A stretch of 64,000 bases of DNA from Pantoea nemavictus (GTDB lineage Bacteria; Pseudomonadota; Gammaproteobacteria; Enterobacterales; Enterobacteriaceae): NCBI RefSeq assembly GCF_037479095.1, contig NZ_JBBGZW010000001.1:248001-312000 (forward strand), given 5' to 3'. Within the stretch, counting starts at the first letter, position 1. Each line of letters opens with the position of its first letter. This document shows positions 1 through 10,726 of this stretch, in pieces. Below the pieces are notes generated by a model. The model saw only the letters and a list, made by a program, of their open reading frames with translations. It was not told where the DNA came from and searched no databases. The position numbers and the translations under genes were made by a program.

Positions 1-327
1 GCCCCGTTCGCGGTTTTTCGTTTCTGTGGCTAACTTTTTGCTCATAGCGGATACATCAGGCAGTGCGGGTTTCCAAAAAATTGACTGAAAATCTTCTCGG
101 CGTTCACTATATACCAGCAGAGACAAGTCTGTATACCCAGGCGAGAATAACACCTTATATCACAGAGGGTTATGCAATCACCCTACTATTCAATATCAGA
201 TATTTGAGTCAGCTCACACCGCAGCGCAGCAAACCGCAAATTCTGTGCCAGAATTAATACATCCGATGGCATGCGGCCAAACGGTGATCATTCAGTAACC
301 GGTAACGACTAAATAGGGAGATCGACA
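1..327. other. left-end stretch without a supported gene
   Basis: I see no gene here. The only plus-strand frame of note (from 63) has no ribosome binding site and an atypical composition. The last 50 bases are the leader of yjbJ, with a GGGAG ribosome binding site at about 316-320. The base composition is more AT-rich than in the coding regions to the right. Confidence 0.6.
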
Positions 328-537
328 ATGAACGAAGATCGTATTAGCGGCAACTGGAAGCAGTTCAAGGGAAAAGTGAAGGAAAAATGGGGCGACCTGA
401 CTGATGATGATATGACCGTGGTCGAAGGGAAACGCGATCAGCTGGTCGGTAAAATTCAGGAACGCTATGGTTATGAAAAAGACCGCGCGGAAAAAGAAGT
501 AAAAGAGTGGGAAGATTCCAATAAATACCGTTGGTAA
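328..537 (+). CDS. yjbJ: CsbD-family stress protein YjbJ
   Basis: A 69-residue soluble hydrophilic protein of the CsbD family. It has the same length as E. coli YjbJ and nearly the same sequence as I recall it: the segments NWKQFKGKVKEKWG and LVGKIQERYGYEKDRAEKEV and the C-terminal YRW are typical. CsbD-like proteins are abundant, highly charged, predicted helical, and induced in stationary phase or stress; their molecular role is not established. The ATG at 328 follows a GGGAG motif with good spacing. The gene stands alone and is followed by a strong hairpin before the convergent gene at 581-856. Confidence 0.95.
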   Translation: MNEDRISGNWKQFKGKVKEKWGDLTDDDMTVVEGKRDQLVGKIQERYGYEKDRAEKEVKEWEDSNKYRW

Positions 538-549
538 ACCGCTCGAACG

Positions 550-572
550 TGCCGGACAACCCCTGTCCGGCA
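550..572. terminator. hairpin between convergent genes
   Basis: TGCCGGACA (550-558) and TGTCCGGCA (564-572) form a perfect 9-bp stem with a 5-nt loop, 13 bp after the yjbJ stop and just before the 3' end of the opposing gene. There is no clear T-run on either side, so it is a probable but not classical shared terminator. Confidence 0.6.
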
Positions 573-580
573 TGCCTCAA

Positions 581-856
581 TCAGTGTTTGGTGCTGTCGT
601 CCACCACCGCGCTTTTGGCCAACATGTTGATCACACCCTCGTCTGACTCTTCTTCATCGCATTGGCTGCTGCGGTTAACCTCTGCTAAGGCTAATCTGGC
701 AACGCGAATACGCTCTGGCGTTCCACCCGCCTGAATCATCTTCTCTAACTGGGCGATCAGCGTAGTACGCGAAATTGCGGCATCGTGAGTGAATAACTCA
801 ATCACTGCATCACCGATCACCACGTCACTTAACTGTTTGTCATTACTGTTTTTCAT
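581..856 (-). CDS. small YmgB/AriR-like protein
   Basis: A 91-residue soluble protein, probably of the YmgB/AriR/YcgZ group. In E. coli these small helical dimers act in biofilm and acid-stress control through the Rcs phosphorelay. The diagnostic stretch is residues ~14-50, with IGDAVIELF, ISRTTLIAQLEKM and a following amphipathic helix; the acidic C-terminal tail is poorly conserved. The start at 856 has GAGAG upstream on the minus strand. A second protein with the same core pattern lies at 29460-29708. Assignment rests on pattern resemblance only, so family membership is moderate and function is unproven here. Confidence 0.6.
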   Translation of the reverse strand: MKNSNDKQLSDVVIGDAVIELFTHDAAISRTTLIAQLEKMIQAGGTPERIRVARLALAEVNRSSQCDEEESDEGVINMLAKSAVVDDSTKH

Positions 857-1020
857 GGGCTCTCTGTCACCGTCTAAACCAACCCTGGCCGGAGGATCCT
901 GACTGCGCAGAGCATACCCAATGAGTAAAAAACATCAAATATAAAAAAGCGTCGATGCAATCGAAAATACATCATAAGAATGGCTTGCGGCGCGAGGAAC
1001 GCGCCGCAAAGTGGTTGAGG

Positions 1021-2013
<993 letters not shown>

Positions 2014-2041
2014 TCACTCCATTAGGTTTTAGGGTGCGTAA

Positions 2042-2930
<889 letters not shown>

Positions 2931-3011
2931 CTGAGGATTGTTTTGATTAGACCCAGTAATCAGCTAGGGTTTATTAACTCAATTCATGAATCAATCAACC
3001 CTGCTGGCCAG

Positions 3012-4073
3012 CTACTGCAGATTCTTCTGTTGGAAAAACGCGCTAACCTGGTCGGCGATTTGCACATTATTCAGATCGGAGAACGGGAAGTGCGTATTTC
3101 CTTTAATGCCAATCTCTGGCAGATGGATTACTTGCACATCGCCACCGTGTTTATTGACCACATCTCGCCACTGGCGCGCCATCGCCAGCCTTACCCGCCA
3201 ACTGTCCTGCGCCGGCATGCTGCTCGCTTTATCCGGAATGTTGTCGCCATAGAAAATCAGAATCGGAATTTTGGTCAGCGCCATAAACTTGTCCAGCGCC
3301 ACCGGCTCGCCTTTCAGCGTATCGAACGCGCTGGGCATCGGGGCCGGTAATTCGTTTTCGGGAAACACAAAGCCGCTGCCCGGTTCAAAGGCGACAATGG
3401 CTTTAACCTTGCTGTTTTTCATCGCGGTATACCAGCCAGGCCCGCCGCCCTGTGAATGGGTAAACAGAATGGCGGGACCGCTTTTGTCGATAACCGCAGA
3501 CATCGCATCGGAGATGACGTTGACGTCAAACGGCCCCGTATTAGGGGTCATTTGGCGGAAGTATTGGTTCAGCGCCTCTTTATCCTGAGAGAACTGCACG
3601 CCTTTAAAGAAGGTGGGCCATACGCCCAGGCGGAATTGGTTAAACCACAGCTGTTCATCCGGTTTCGGCGTGACGGTGGTGGCTACCGTGCTACGACCAG
3701 CCGCACCCCGGCGCGGTTGATCAACCAGATAGGTGGCAAATCCGCGACGCAGGAAAATATTTTGAAAACCTTCGCGTCCATCCGGGGTACTTTCCCAGGT
3801 ACGCGAGAACTGTCCGGCACCATGCAGCATCACGATGGGATATTTATGCGGATGTTGCGGAATCTGATAAAACACCGCGGCGTGGTCGCCATGATAGGTT
3901 TGGCCCGCTGCATCCAGCGGTTTTTTGGCATCAAATTGTCCCGGCGCTGTCACCACCGTGCCGCCCGCAGCGAAGCTGCCTTGTGCCTGAATCACTAACG
4001 GTTCGGCGTGGCTGGTAGCGATAAACCCCGCCACCAGCAAACCTACACTCCAGATTTTTACCGTTCTCTTCAC
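3012..4073 (-). CDS. exported alpha/beta hydrolase
   Basis: A 353-residue alpha/beta hydrolase. Residues 1-23 form a Sec signal peptide (MKRTVK, then a hydrophobic stretch ending SHA), so it acts in the periplasm. The nucleophile elbow is THSQGGGPG with the serine in the centre. IVMLHGAGQ carries the oxyanion segment, and the C-terminal part has IPILIFYGDNIP for the acid residue and a late IHLPEIGIKGNTHFPF for the histidine. The start codon is GTG at 4073, with GAGGG about 8 bases upstream. It follows the flavodoxin gene by 27 bp and belongs to the operon headed by the cupin gene at 5925. The substrate is unknown; an ester or lactone is plausible. Confidence 0.88.
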   Translation of the reverse strand: MKRTVKIWSVGLLVAGFIATSHAEPLVIQAQGSFAAGGTVVTAPGQFDAKKPLDAAGQTYHGDHAAVFYQIPQHPHKYPIVMLHGAGQFSRTWESTPDGREGFQNIFLRRGFATYLVDQPRRGAAGRSTVATTVTPKPDEQLWFNQFRLGVWPTFFKGVQFSQDKEALNQYFRQMTPNTGPFDVNVISDAMSAVIDKSGPAILFTHSQGGGPGWYTAMKNSKVKAIVAFEPGSGFVFPENELPAPMPSAFDTLKGEPVALDKFMALTKIPILIFYGDNIPDKASSMPAQDSWRVRLAMARQWRDVVNKHGGDVQVIHLPEIGIKGNTHFPFSDLNNVQIADQVSAFFQQKNLQ

Positions 4074-4100
4074 ACGCTGTCCCTCTTTTATGTTTGTGTA

Positions 4101-4691
4101 TTAGCTGCCAACCGTCGCTAACCAATGGGTGACGGTCTCGGTGGTTCTTCTCTCCTGATCGCACTCCAGCACCAGCGGTTTTTCTCGTTGCGCCGCCGCA
4201 GCCAGCGTAGCGAGAATCGCTTCACTGTCGCCGATGCCGTAACCACCGTGGGTAATAAACGGAATGATGCGTTTATTACGGCAATCATGGCTGCTGAGAA
4301 ACGATTGCACCACCGGCGGCACCGTGGTGCCCCAAATCGGAAAGCCCAGGTAAATCGTGTGGTAGCGATCAAAGTCCGCAACGCGGTTTTTTAACGCCGG
4401 TTTCACCTGCCGATCGCGCTGATTTTTCGCCAGCTCAACCGTTTGAAAATAGTCCTCGGGATAGGCCACTGCCGGTTCAATGGCAAAAATATCGCTTTTG
4501 AGTTGACGATGAATAACACCTGCCAGTACCCGCGTGTTGCCACTGCGGGAGAAATACGCCACCAGCGTCGCGCGGTTATTTTGCCCGGGCACGGTGTTAG
4601 CCAACGCCGGCTTAAGCACGGCAGCGGAAAACGCCGCGCCCGCCAGCGCGCTGAGTAGCACTCTGCGGTTAGCATCATGCGCATCTGACAT
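4101..4691 (-). CDS. flavodoxin with Tat-type export signal
   Basis: A 196-residue flavodoxin-fold protein. The N-terminus has NRRVLLSALAGAAFSAAVLK ending in ALA, a twin-arginine-like signal without the full SRRxFLK consensus. Export already folded with bound FMN would fit. After it comes the FMN phosphate loop SRSGNTR in LVAYFSRSGNTRVL, then YLGFPIWG and ITHGGYGIGDS, which match flavodoxins and FMN-dependent quinone reductases of the long-chain type. The ATG at 4691 has GGAG upstream. It sits between the decarboxylase-like gene (25 bp upstream) and the hydrolase (27 bp downstream). A periplasmic electron carrier or reductase is inferred; its partner is not known. Confidence 0.88.
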   Translation of the reverse strand: MSDAHDANRRVLLSALAGAAFSAAVLKPALANTVPGQNNRATLVAYFSRSGNTRVLAGVIHRQLKSDIFAIEPAVAYPEDYFQTVELAKNQRDRQVKPALKNRVADFDRYHTIYLGFPIWGTTVPPVVQSFLSSHDCRNKRIIPFITHGGYGIGDSEAILATLAAAAQREKPLVLECDQERRTTETVTHWLATVGS

Positions 4692-4715
4692 GACTTCGCT
4701 CCTCTGACATGAAAT

Positions 4716-5477
4716 TTATGGCGTATCTTGTGCCGCGCGCAGTGCGGCTTCCGCGCGCGCAGCGGCCTGCTCTTCCCCGCTGGCACGTAAAATTTGCGCC
4801 AGATGCTGCAGCTGCCCACGCGTTAGCCCTACTCGCAAACTGGCACGGGTATGCGATAGCAGCTGCGCTTCAATACCCGGCGTGGCGGCTAAGGCACCTA
4901 CCGTCGCCAGTTCGCGGCTTTGCCAGTCAAGGTTGTCACGGGCAAAAATATCGCCAAATAGATGACTTTGCAGGAACTGGTTGATCACCGGCGCAAAATC
5001 AAACAGCGGACCTTGCACTGGCGCGCCAGAAATTTTGGTTTGGTTAGCGGTGCCTAGCTGACGCAGCGCATCCCCCACCGGAATGGGCTGCACCGGCTCT
5101 TTACCCGGTTCATCCCTAATGCCGCGCTGCTTACGCGCTTTTGTCACTTTCATCAACGCGCTCAGCGCATTGAGACTGCGCGGAAATCCGGTATAGGCAT
5201 ACAGCTGCACCAGAATTTCTTTGGCTTCACTGACCGTCAAGCCAGCATCCAGCCCCTGATTCAGCGCGGCATCGAGTTTTTCCATATTGCTGGTTGCCAT
5301 AAATACCGCCATCAGAGGAATGGCTTGTTGTCGTGCGGAGAGGGTTTCGGGCTGATTCGATGACTCGTTCATTGCAGGTGTTACTCCCTGGTGAGTTGCA
5401 GCATAGGTTGTCAGGTTACCGGCAAAAAGCATGAGTATGGCGAAGGTGAAGGACTTAATCGGCACGGTATTGTTCAT
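4716..5477 (-). CDS. exported carboxymuconolactone decarboxylase-like protein
   Basis: A 253-residue protein with two carboxymuconolactone-decarboxylase (AhpD-like) domains, roughly residues 45-115 and 165-245, after a signal peptide (residues 1-27, ending TYAA). The first domain shows the helical segment GLTVSEAKEILVQLYAYTGFPRSLNAL, and the second shows WQSRELATVGALAATPG. No CxxC pair is present, so AhpD-type peroxidase chemistry is unlikely; hydratase, decarboxylase or isomerase activity is more plausible. Its first 23 bases overlap the end of the cupin gene, which indicates translational coupling. This gene pair next to aldo/keto reductases recurs in proteobacteria, but its pathway is uncharacterised to my knowledge. 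Confidence 0.87.
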   Translation of the reverse strand: MNNTVPIKSFTFAILMLFAGNLTTYAATHQGVTPAMNESSNQPETLSARQQAIPLMAVFMATSNMEKLDAALNQGLDAGLTVSEAKEILVQLYAYTGFPRSLNALSALMKVTKARKQRGIRDEPGKEPVQPIPVGDALRQLGTANQTKISGAPVQGPLFDFAPVINQFLQSHLFGDIFARDNLDWQSRELATVGALAATPGIEAQLLSHTRASLRVGLTRGQLQHLAQILRASGEEQAAARAEAALRAAQDTP

Positions 5478-5925
5478 CAGTCACTTTCTCCAGCCAGCTC
5501 ACACTTTTGCCATCCACTCTGCCGGTCACCGCGAGGTGCGTCATGGCACTGTTGGCACTCGCGCCGTGCCAGTGCTTGACGCCTGGCGGGCACGACACCA
5601 CATCGCCAACGCGAATAGTGCGCACCGGCTGCCCCTCCTGCTGGGTTAACCCTACGCCCGAGGTGACAATCAGGCGCTGACCGGCGGGATGGGTATGCCA
5701 GGCCGATCGCGCACCCGGTTCGAAGGTGACATAAGCAGCCGAAGCATTGATCTGGTCATCCGCCACAAACAGCGGATCAACGCGTACCTGGCCGGTAAAA
5801 TGTTGCGCCGGACCCGAAAGCGCCGCTTGGCTGCCGGCCGGTGTAATCTTTACTACCGGCTCGGCAGCAAAAGATGAGAATGCAAGGGGCAGTAATAGCC
5901 CCAGAAAGCCCGATTTTGCTGTCAT
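5455..5925 (-). CDS. exported cupin-domain protein
   Basis: A 156-residue single-domain cupin with a signal peptide (about 1-21, ending SFAA). Cupin motif 1 is PGARSAWHTHPAGQ: two histidines are present but the usual glutamate is glutamine. Motif 2 is GDVVSCPPGVKHWHGAS with the third metal histidine. This predicts a small metal-binding beta-barrel in the periplasm, possibly an isomerase or quercetinase-like enzyme. The ATG at 5925 follows AGGA. It is the first gene of an operon running cupin, decarboxylase-like, flavodoxin, hydrolase. A 27-bp site identical at 23 positions to one in front of the response regulator lies 74-100 bp upstream (5999-6025). Confidence 0.88.
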   Translation of the reverse strand: MTAKSGFLGLLLPLAFSSFAAEPVVKITPAGSQAALSGPAQHFTGQVRVDPLFVADDQINASAAYVTFEPGARSAWHTHPAGQRLIVTSGVGLTQQEGQPVRTIRVGDVVSCPPGVKHWHGASANSAMTHLAVTGRVDGKSVSWLEKVTDEQYRAD

Positions 5926-5993
5926 GCAATGCGTCCTTTATTTATTGAACGTGGATGCCGCGAGGCATCGATTCTAACGAGGCGCAGATGTCG

Positions 5994-7448
5994 TCATGCT
6001 GACGGGTTGCTGACAATGCTGTCAGTTTTGATCGCTGCGACATCGCGAGCGGCAGCTGACAGCGGCTTACGCTCAGGCGTTAAGGCAAAGGTCAGCCCAA
6101 AGGTATTCATTCCATCTTCACTGCGCGCGAACACATCACCGCGATGCATGATGGCGACCGCGCGCACAATCGATAACCCCAGCCCGTGATGGGTGGTACT
6201 TTTGGCGCGCGCAGAGTCAACCCGATAAAAACGTTCAAACAGTCGATGCAGATGTTCGGGCGCGATGGCGGCGCCGGGATTGGTGACCGCAACCACCGCC
6301 TGACCGGCGTTTTCACTGAAGTTAACGTTAATGGTGCTGTGCGGTGCCGCATGTCGCGCACTGTTCTCCAGCAGGTTCGCCAGCGAACGGTGGAATAAGC
6401 GGCGGTCGATATGCACCCACACGTCGCCTTCGATGTGCAATTTCAACTGTTTTTCGGCGAAGGAGGGTTCAACATATTCGGCGGTTTTCACTGTCTCTGC
6501 GCGCAGGGAAACGCGCGTCAGCTGTGAGGCGTGTTCCCCGGCATGCGCATGCGACAGGAATAGCATGTCGTTGACGATAGAGGTCATGCGTTCCAGCTCT
6601 TCGAGGTTGGAGCCAAGTAGATCCTCCAACTCCGCCGGCGAGCGTCGGCGCGCTAGCCCGAGCTGCGTCTGACCAATCAAATTGGTGAGCGGCGTGCGCA
6701 ATTCATGTGCCACATCAGCATTGAAACTCTCCAGCTGGCGCCAGGCAATCGCCTGGCGCTCTAGCACACCATTAAAGGCGGCAGCCAGCGGCTGCAGCTC
6801 ATCCGGTAACCTGGCGGTATCCAGTCGCTGCGTATGATCGCCCGGTGCCAGCTGATGCGCCTGCTGGCTCAGTGCACCAACCGGACGCAAACCAATACGG
6901 GATACGGCATAGCCCAGTAGCGCCACGATAAATACGCCGATGGACGAAACGATCAGCAAGGTACGCGTGAAAGCATCAAGCGTACCCATGTAAGGCGTTG
7001 AGTCGATGGCCACCACGTAGCGCAACGCGGGTCGCTCACCGCGAGCCGCAAGGGTTTTGACCAGCAGGAACAGTGAGCAGGCGGCATCCGTTGCGCCTGG
7101 CACTTTATTAAACCCTTCCTGCAAGGAAGCCCAATTCACGCCCAACGGCGGCGCGCCGCCGAGGCTAAAACGCGCATCATCGCTCAAAATCCAGTAACGC
7201 ACGCGTTCGCCTTCGGCGCTGGTTAAATCGGTAAATTTTCGGGCCAACGTCGCCCAGCCATCGTCTGAGGTGCGCGCCGTGATCCACGGACTCATTAAGG
7301 ATTCACGAAACAGCAGTTCGTTATGCATCTGCTTTTGCAATGAGTCATGCAGTGAAGCGCGCAGCAGCAAGCCGATGGTCGACACGATCAACACAATACT
7401 CAGCACGAACATCAGTGCGAGACGTACGGAAATGGAACGTTTAATCAT
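5994..7448 (-). CDS. sensor histidine kinase, heavy-metal-sensor type
   Basis: A 484-residue membrane sensor kinase of the CusS/CopS/HprS class. There are two membrane segments (about 9-31 and 163-183) around a periplasmic sensor domain, then a HAMP linker, HisKA with the phospho-acceptor in [15 protein letters not shown] (His248), an N box LLENSARHA and a G2 box HHGLGLSIV. The start is the ATG at 7448, which overlaps the response-regulator stop by 8 bp; a longer frame running further upstream would only read the regulator in another phase. The last codons contain the operator of the next operon. The stimulus is unknown: metal, peroxide or an electrophile are all possible for the family. Confidence 0.93.
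   Translation of the reverse strand: MIKRSISVRLALMFVLSIVLIVSTIGLLLRASLHDSLQKQMHNELLFRESLMSPWITARTSDDGWATLARKFTDLTSAEGERVRYWILSDDARFSLGGAPPLGVNWASLQEGFNKVPGATDAACSLFLLVKTLAARGERPALRYVVAIDSTPYMGTLDAFTRTLLIVSSIGVFIVALLGYAVSRIGLRPVGALSQQAHQLAPGDHTQRLDTARLPDELQPLAAAFNGVLERQAIAWRQLESFNADVAHELRTPLTNLIGQTQLGLARRRSPAELEDLLGSNLEELERMTSIVNDMLFLSHAHAGEHASQLTRVSLRAETVKTAEYVEPSFAEKQLKLHIEGDVWVHIDRRLFHRSLANLLENSARHAAPHSTINVNFSENAGQAVVAVTNPGAAIAPEHLHRLFERFYRVDSARAKSTTHHGLGLSIVRAVAIMHRGDVFARSEDGMNTFGLTFALTPERKPLSAAARDVAAIKTDSIVSNPSA
5999..6025. promoter_or_regulatory. candidate response-regulator operator, copy 1
   Basis: The site reads CTGAC, three variable bases, TTGCTGACAA, one variable base, GCTGTCAG. 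It contains a direct repeat of CTGAC at 11-bp spacing and a dyad CTGACA-N4-TGTCAG (6010-6025). It lies inside the 3' end of the kinase gene and upstream of the cupin operon. 23 of 27 bases match the site at 8193-8219. Confidence 0.7.
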
Positions 7449-8130
7449 GGTGAGGCTCCCGCACTTCCAGCACGTAACCCATGCCGCGCACGGTGTGCAG
7501 CAGCTTAATAGTAAAAGGTGCATCAATTTTGGCGCGTAACCGCTTAATGGCCACCTCCACCACATTGGCATCGCTGTCGAAATTCATGTCCCACACCTGC
7601 TCGGCGATCATCATTTTCGACAATATTTCCCCCTGATGCCGCGCCAGCAGGCTGAGCAGCGCGAACTCTTTAGCCGTCAGCTCAAGCCGATTGCCGTGGC
7701 GAAACACTCGCCGGGCCAGCAGATCGAGATGCAGGTCATGGATTTGCAGTTGCGTGATGTCGGCGCCATCGCTGCTGCGACGGCGCACCAGCGCCTGAAT
7801 GCGCGCCACCAGCTCAATCAGCGAAAAGGGTTTGGGCAGATAATCATCCGCCCCCAGCCGCAGCCCTTTTACCCGCTCATCCACCGAGCCGCGCGCCGAG
7901 AGCATCAGCACCGGCGTCTGTTTGCTGCTACGAATCCCTTCAAGCACGCGGTAACCGTCGATGCCCGGCAGCATCACATCAAGAATCACCGCGTCATAAT
8001 CGAACTCCAGCGCAAAGTGCAGGCCCTCTGCGCCGTCGGCTGAGACATCAACGGTAAAACCCGATTCACCCAACGCCCGGCTCAGGTAAGTGGAGGTCTT
8101 CTCTTCGTCTTCAACCAACAATATGCGCAT
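7441..8130 (-). CDS. OmpR-family response regulator, heavy-metal type
   Basis: A 229-residue two-domain regulator. The receiver domain (1-115) has the acidic pocket VEDEE, phospho-acceptor Asp51 in VILDVMLPG, the conserved Ser/Thr region LMLSARG and Lys in YLPKPFS. The winged-helix output domain (about 130-225) has [19 protein letters not shown] and [14 protein letters not shown]. Closest in type to CusR, CopR and HprR, whose half-sites also contain TGACA. It is transcribed with the kinase. The ATG at 8130 faces a divergent hydrolase gene across a 224-bp region that holds several CTGACA half-sites, so autoregulation is likely. Confidence 0.95.
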   Translation of the reverse strand: MRILLVEDEEKTSTYLSRALGESGFTVDVSADGAEGLHFALEFDYDAVILDVMLPGIDGYRVLEGIRSSKQTPVLMLSARGSVDERVKGLRLGADDYLPKPFSLIELVARIQALVRRRSSDGADITQLQIHDLHLDLLARRVFRHGNRLELTAKEFALLSLLARHQGEILSKMMIAEQVWDMNFDSDANVVEVAIKRLRAKIDAPFTIKLLHTVRGMGYVLEVREPHHD

Positions 8131-8192
8131 CGCGGAGGCTTCCTTATATAAACCTTTGAACGGTATTTTGCCGGCAGCTTACCAACAGTAAC

Positions 8193-8219
8193 CTGACAAT
8201 TTGCTGACAACGCTGTCAG
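8193..8219. promoter_or_regulatory. candidate response-regulator operator, copy 2
   Basis: It has the same 27-bp layout as 5999-6025: CTGACA at 8193 and 8204 (11 bp apart) and the dyad CTGACA-N4-TGTCAG at 8204-8219. It lies between the divergent response regulator and hydrolase genes. Two further CTGACAG half-sites follow at 8237-8243 and 8268-8274. Confidence 0.72.
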
Positions 8220-8354
8220 CCAACGCACCGGTGAAACTGACAGGGTTGTTATCTTCTGGTCATGATGCTGACAGCCTGGGCGCCTTAAGCTCACCCGACG
8301 ATATCACTCTCGCGAGCCCACTTTGCAGGCCGCGACTTTTCTCCGGGAGCGAAG

Positions 8355-9398
8355 ATGAAACTCACTGCTATCCATGCCTTGCTGATCGCGGCAATGTCCG
8401 TAAGTGCACAGGGCGCTAACGACCCACAGAACCCTTTCACCCTGGTTTATCACGGCGCCATCACGCAAAACGTGGCGGGCAAGGTCAACATCCATCCGGT
8501 GAAGTATGATCTGCACGGGCTGCAAATCGCTGCCAACGTCTATACACCCGCCAATTTCGACCCGGCGAAACACTATCCGGCCATCGTGGTCGCTCATCCT
8601 AACGGCGGTGTGAAAGAGCAAGTTGCCGGCCTCTACGCGCAGCGTCTTGCCGAGCACGGTTACATCACCATCACCGCCGATGCCGCCTATCAAGGTGCCA
8701 GTGGCGGCATGCCGCGCAGCGTAGATAAACCGGCTAACCGTATCGAAGATATTCACGGCATGGCGGATTACCTGAGTCGCTATCCCGGCGTGGATGCGAA
8801 ACGCATCGGTTTACTGGGTATCTGCGGTGGCGGCGGCTATGCCCTCAAAGCCGCGCAGACCGATAAACGTTTTAAAGCGTTGGCCACCCTGAGCATGTTT
8901 GATTCCGGCCAGGTGCGGCGTAACGGCTATCAGGATTCACAGCTCGCGACGATTCAGGATCGCCTGCGGGCAGCAACCGAGGCACGCAGCAAAGAAGCCA
9001 CCACCGGTGAAGTCACCTACTCCGGCGATGCCAATCTGACAGATGAGCAGATCGCTAAACTGCCGTTCGATCTCTATCGCCAGGGCTACGAGTACTACTG
9101 GAAAACCCATGCACATCCGAATTCAACCTTCCGCTACACCACCAGCAGCCTGCTGGAATTGATGCGCTTCGACGCTCAAAGCAACATGGACCTGATTAAT
9201 CAGCCGTTGCTGATGATGGCGGGCAGCAAAGCTGATTCGCTGTACATGACGCAAAGTGCGTTTAGCAAAGCCACCGGCACCACCAACAAAAAGCTGTATC
9301 TGATTGAAGGCGCAACGCATATCGAGACGTATTGGGTACCGCGTTATGTCGATCAGGCGATGGGCCAACTCGATCCGTTCTTCGACCAAAACATTTAA
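8355..9398 (+). CDS. exported dienelactone-hydrolase-like enzyme
   Basis: A 347-residue alpha/beta hydrolase with a Sec signal peptide (1-20, ending SAQG). The nucleophile elbow is LLGICGGGG, so the nucleophile is Cys157, as in dienelactone hydrolase rather than serine esterases. The acid residue is expected near AGSKADSLYM, and the histidine is in EGATHIETY. IVVAHPNGGVKEQVAGLYA supplies the oxyanion loop. It has a GGGAG ribosome binding site. A paralogue with the same architecture but a Tat signal lies at 39392-40456. Transcribed away from the response regulator with shared operator half-sites, it is probably part of the same response. The substrate is unknown. Confidence 0.88.
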   Translation: MKLTAIHALLIAAMSVSAQGANDPQNPFTLVYHGAITQNVAGKVNIHPVKYDLHGLQIAANVYTPANFDPAKHYPAIVVAHPNGGVKEQVAGLYAQRLAEHGYITITADAAYQGASGGMPRSVDKPANRIEDIHGMADYLSRYPGVDAKRIGLLGICGGGGYALKAAQTDKRFKALATLSMFDSGQVRRNGYQDSQLATIQDRLRAATEARSKEATTGEVTYSGDANLTDEQIAKLPFDLYRQGYEYYWKTHAHPNSTFRYTTSSLLELMRFDAQSNMDLINQPLLMMAGSKADSLYMTQSAFSKATGTTNKKLYLIEGATHIETYWVPRYVDQAMGQLDPFFDQNI

Positions 9399-10606
9399 CC
9401 GTGAGATTTTACCGTGGCGGCGCTGAGCGCCATCACCGCGCTTGCCACGGTAAACAGCGCGATAATCCACGCCATGGTCCAGGGCGTGCCATCGCTGAGT
9501 AGCGCCAGCAGCAACGACGAGATAATGCCGCTGCCGTATTGCAGCGAGCCGATGAGCGCTGAGGCGGAACCCGCCATATTGGGCACGGTATCCATGGCGG
9601 CCGCCGTGGAAGTTGCCGCGATAATGCCGTTCATCGAGAAGAACACAAACACCGGCAGAATAATCATCAGGATGCCGCCGAAGTCCAGTTTGGCGCTCAG
9701 CGCCAAAATTAACGCAGCGAGGGTGGCGGTGGTCACCGCCATTTTGAGCAGGGATTCCAGCGGATAGCGGTGCACCAAACGTCGGTTCACCATGCTTACC
9801 GCCATTAACCCCACCACATTCAGCGCGAACAGCCAGCCATAATGCTGCGCATCAATGCCGAAATAGGTGATGTAGACAAACGGCGAGCCGGTAATAAAGG
9901 CGTAAGCCGCCACGTAGTAGAACGCCACGCACAGCGTAAAGCGCATGAAATGGCGGTTTTTCAGCAGGGCAAGATAGTTGCTAAACGCCCCGGTGAGCGA
10001 CGCCTTTATCCGCTTGTCCGCCGGTAAGGTTTCGGGCAACCAGCACATCAGTATCAACATGACGCAGCCGATGGCCGCCAGCAGCCAAAAAATCGTGTGC
10101 CACGAGGTGACTTTGATCATCTGCCCGCCCAGCAGCGGCCCGGCAATCGGTGCAATCGCCATCACCACCATCAGCGTGGAAAGCATCTGCGCAGCGCGGG
10201 TGCGGGCAAAGAGATCGCGGATCATCGCGCGTGCCAGCATCGGCCCGGTACAGGCACCCAGCGCCTGAAACACCCGCCAGAACACAATCTGCGTGATGTC
10301 GCTGGAGAGTGCGCAGCCGACAGAACCCATCACAAATAGCACCAACCCGATAAACAGCGGCACTTTGCGGCCAAAATGGTCGCTGAGCGGTCCCCAGATG
10401 AGCTGGGCAATACAGAAGCCGATGAGAAATCCGGTAATGGTCAGCTCAGCGTCGCCGTGCAGCTCTTGCGCCATCAGCGGCATGGCGGGCAGATAGATAT
10501 CGGTGGATAACGAGGTGATCGCCATCAACGCACTGAGAATGAGGATAAAGGGCAAACCGCTTGATTTGACGGTGAAGGATTGCGAACGCGTTGAGGCGTG
10601 ATCCAT
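9395..10606 (-). CDS. Bcr/CflA-type multidrug efflux transporter (MFS)
   Basis: A 403-residue inner-membrane proton antiporter with about twelve hydrophobic segments. The N-terminus FILILSALMAITSLSTDIYLPAMP is the Bcr/CflA signature, and GPLSDHFGRKVPLF is the loop 2-3 motif A of drug:H+ antiporters. The final codons overlap the convergent hydrolase by 4 bp (TTAA). The ATG at 10606 is preceded by a GA-rich stretch. It probably exports toxic small molecules or a sulfur amino compound, as known members do. The neighbouring redox block suggests a detoxification role, but that link is by position only. Confidence 0.92.
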   Translation of the reverse strand: MDHASTRSQSFTVKSSGLPFILILSALMAITSLSTDIYLPAMPLMAQELHGDAELTITGFLIGFCIAQLIWGPLSDHFGRKVPLFIGLVLFVMGSVGCALSSDITQIVFWRVFQALGACTGPMLARAMIRDLFARTRAAQMLSTLMVVMAIAPIAGPLLGGQMIKVTSWHTIFWLLAAIGCVMLILMCWLPETLPADKRIKASLTGAFSNYLALLKNRHFMRFTLCVAFYYVAAYAFITGSPFVYITYFGIDAQHYGWLFALNVVGLMAVSMVNRRLVHRYPLESLLKMAVTTATLAALILALSAKLDFGGILMIILPVFVFFSMNGIIAATSTAAAMDTVPNMAGSASALIGSLQYGSGIISSLLLALLSDGTPWTMAWIIALFTVASAVMALSAATVKSHG

Positions 10607-10709
10607 GTTGAATTCCAGAGAGATCGAATTCGCCCATAGTAGCGGATGGGATAGTGAAGATAATGGCCTGAAAGAGGATTGACTCTATGAGTAGGATTCA
10701 TTAATTAGC

Positions 10710-10724
10710 GGTCGCCATAAATGG
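10710..10724. repeat. truncated intergenic palindrome copy
   Basis: GGTCGCCATAAATGG here is identical to the left 15 bases of the complete 20-bp palindrome at 60416-60435. It abuts the larger repeat element that starts near 10727, as if that element had inserted into it. Confidence 0.6.
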
Positions 10725-10726
10725 AT

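Noticed and set aside
63..257. 64-codon frame at the left end
   Set aside because: No ribosome binding site, no recognisable motif, and a composition unlike the neighbouring genes.
8304..8756. 150-codon minus-strand frame over the start of the exported hydrolase
   Set aside because: Lies opposite a well-supported gene with signal peptide and motifs; no family resemblance.
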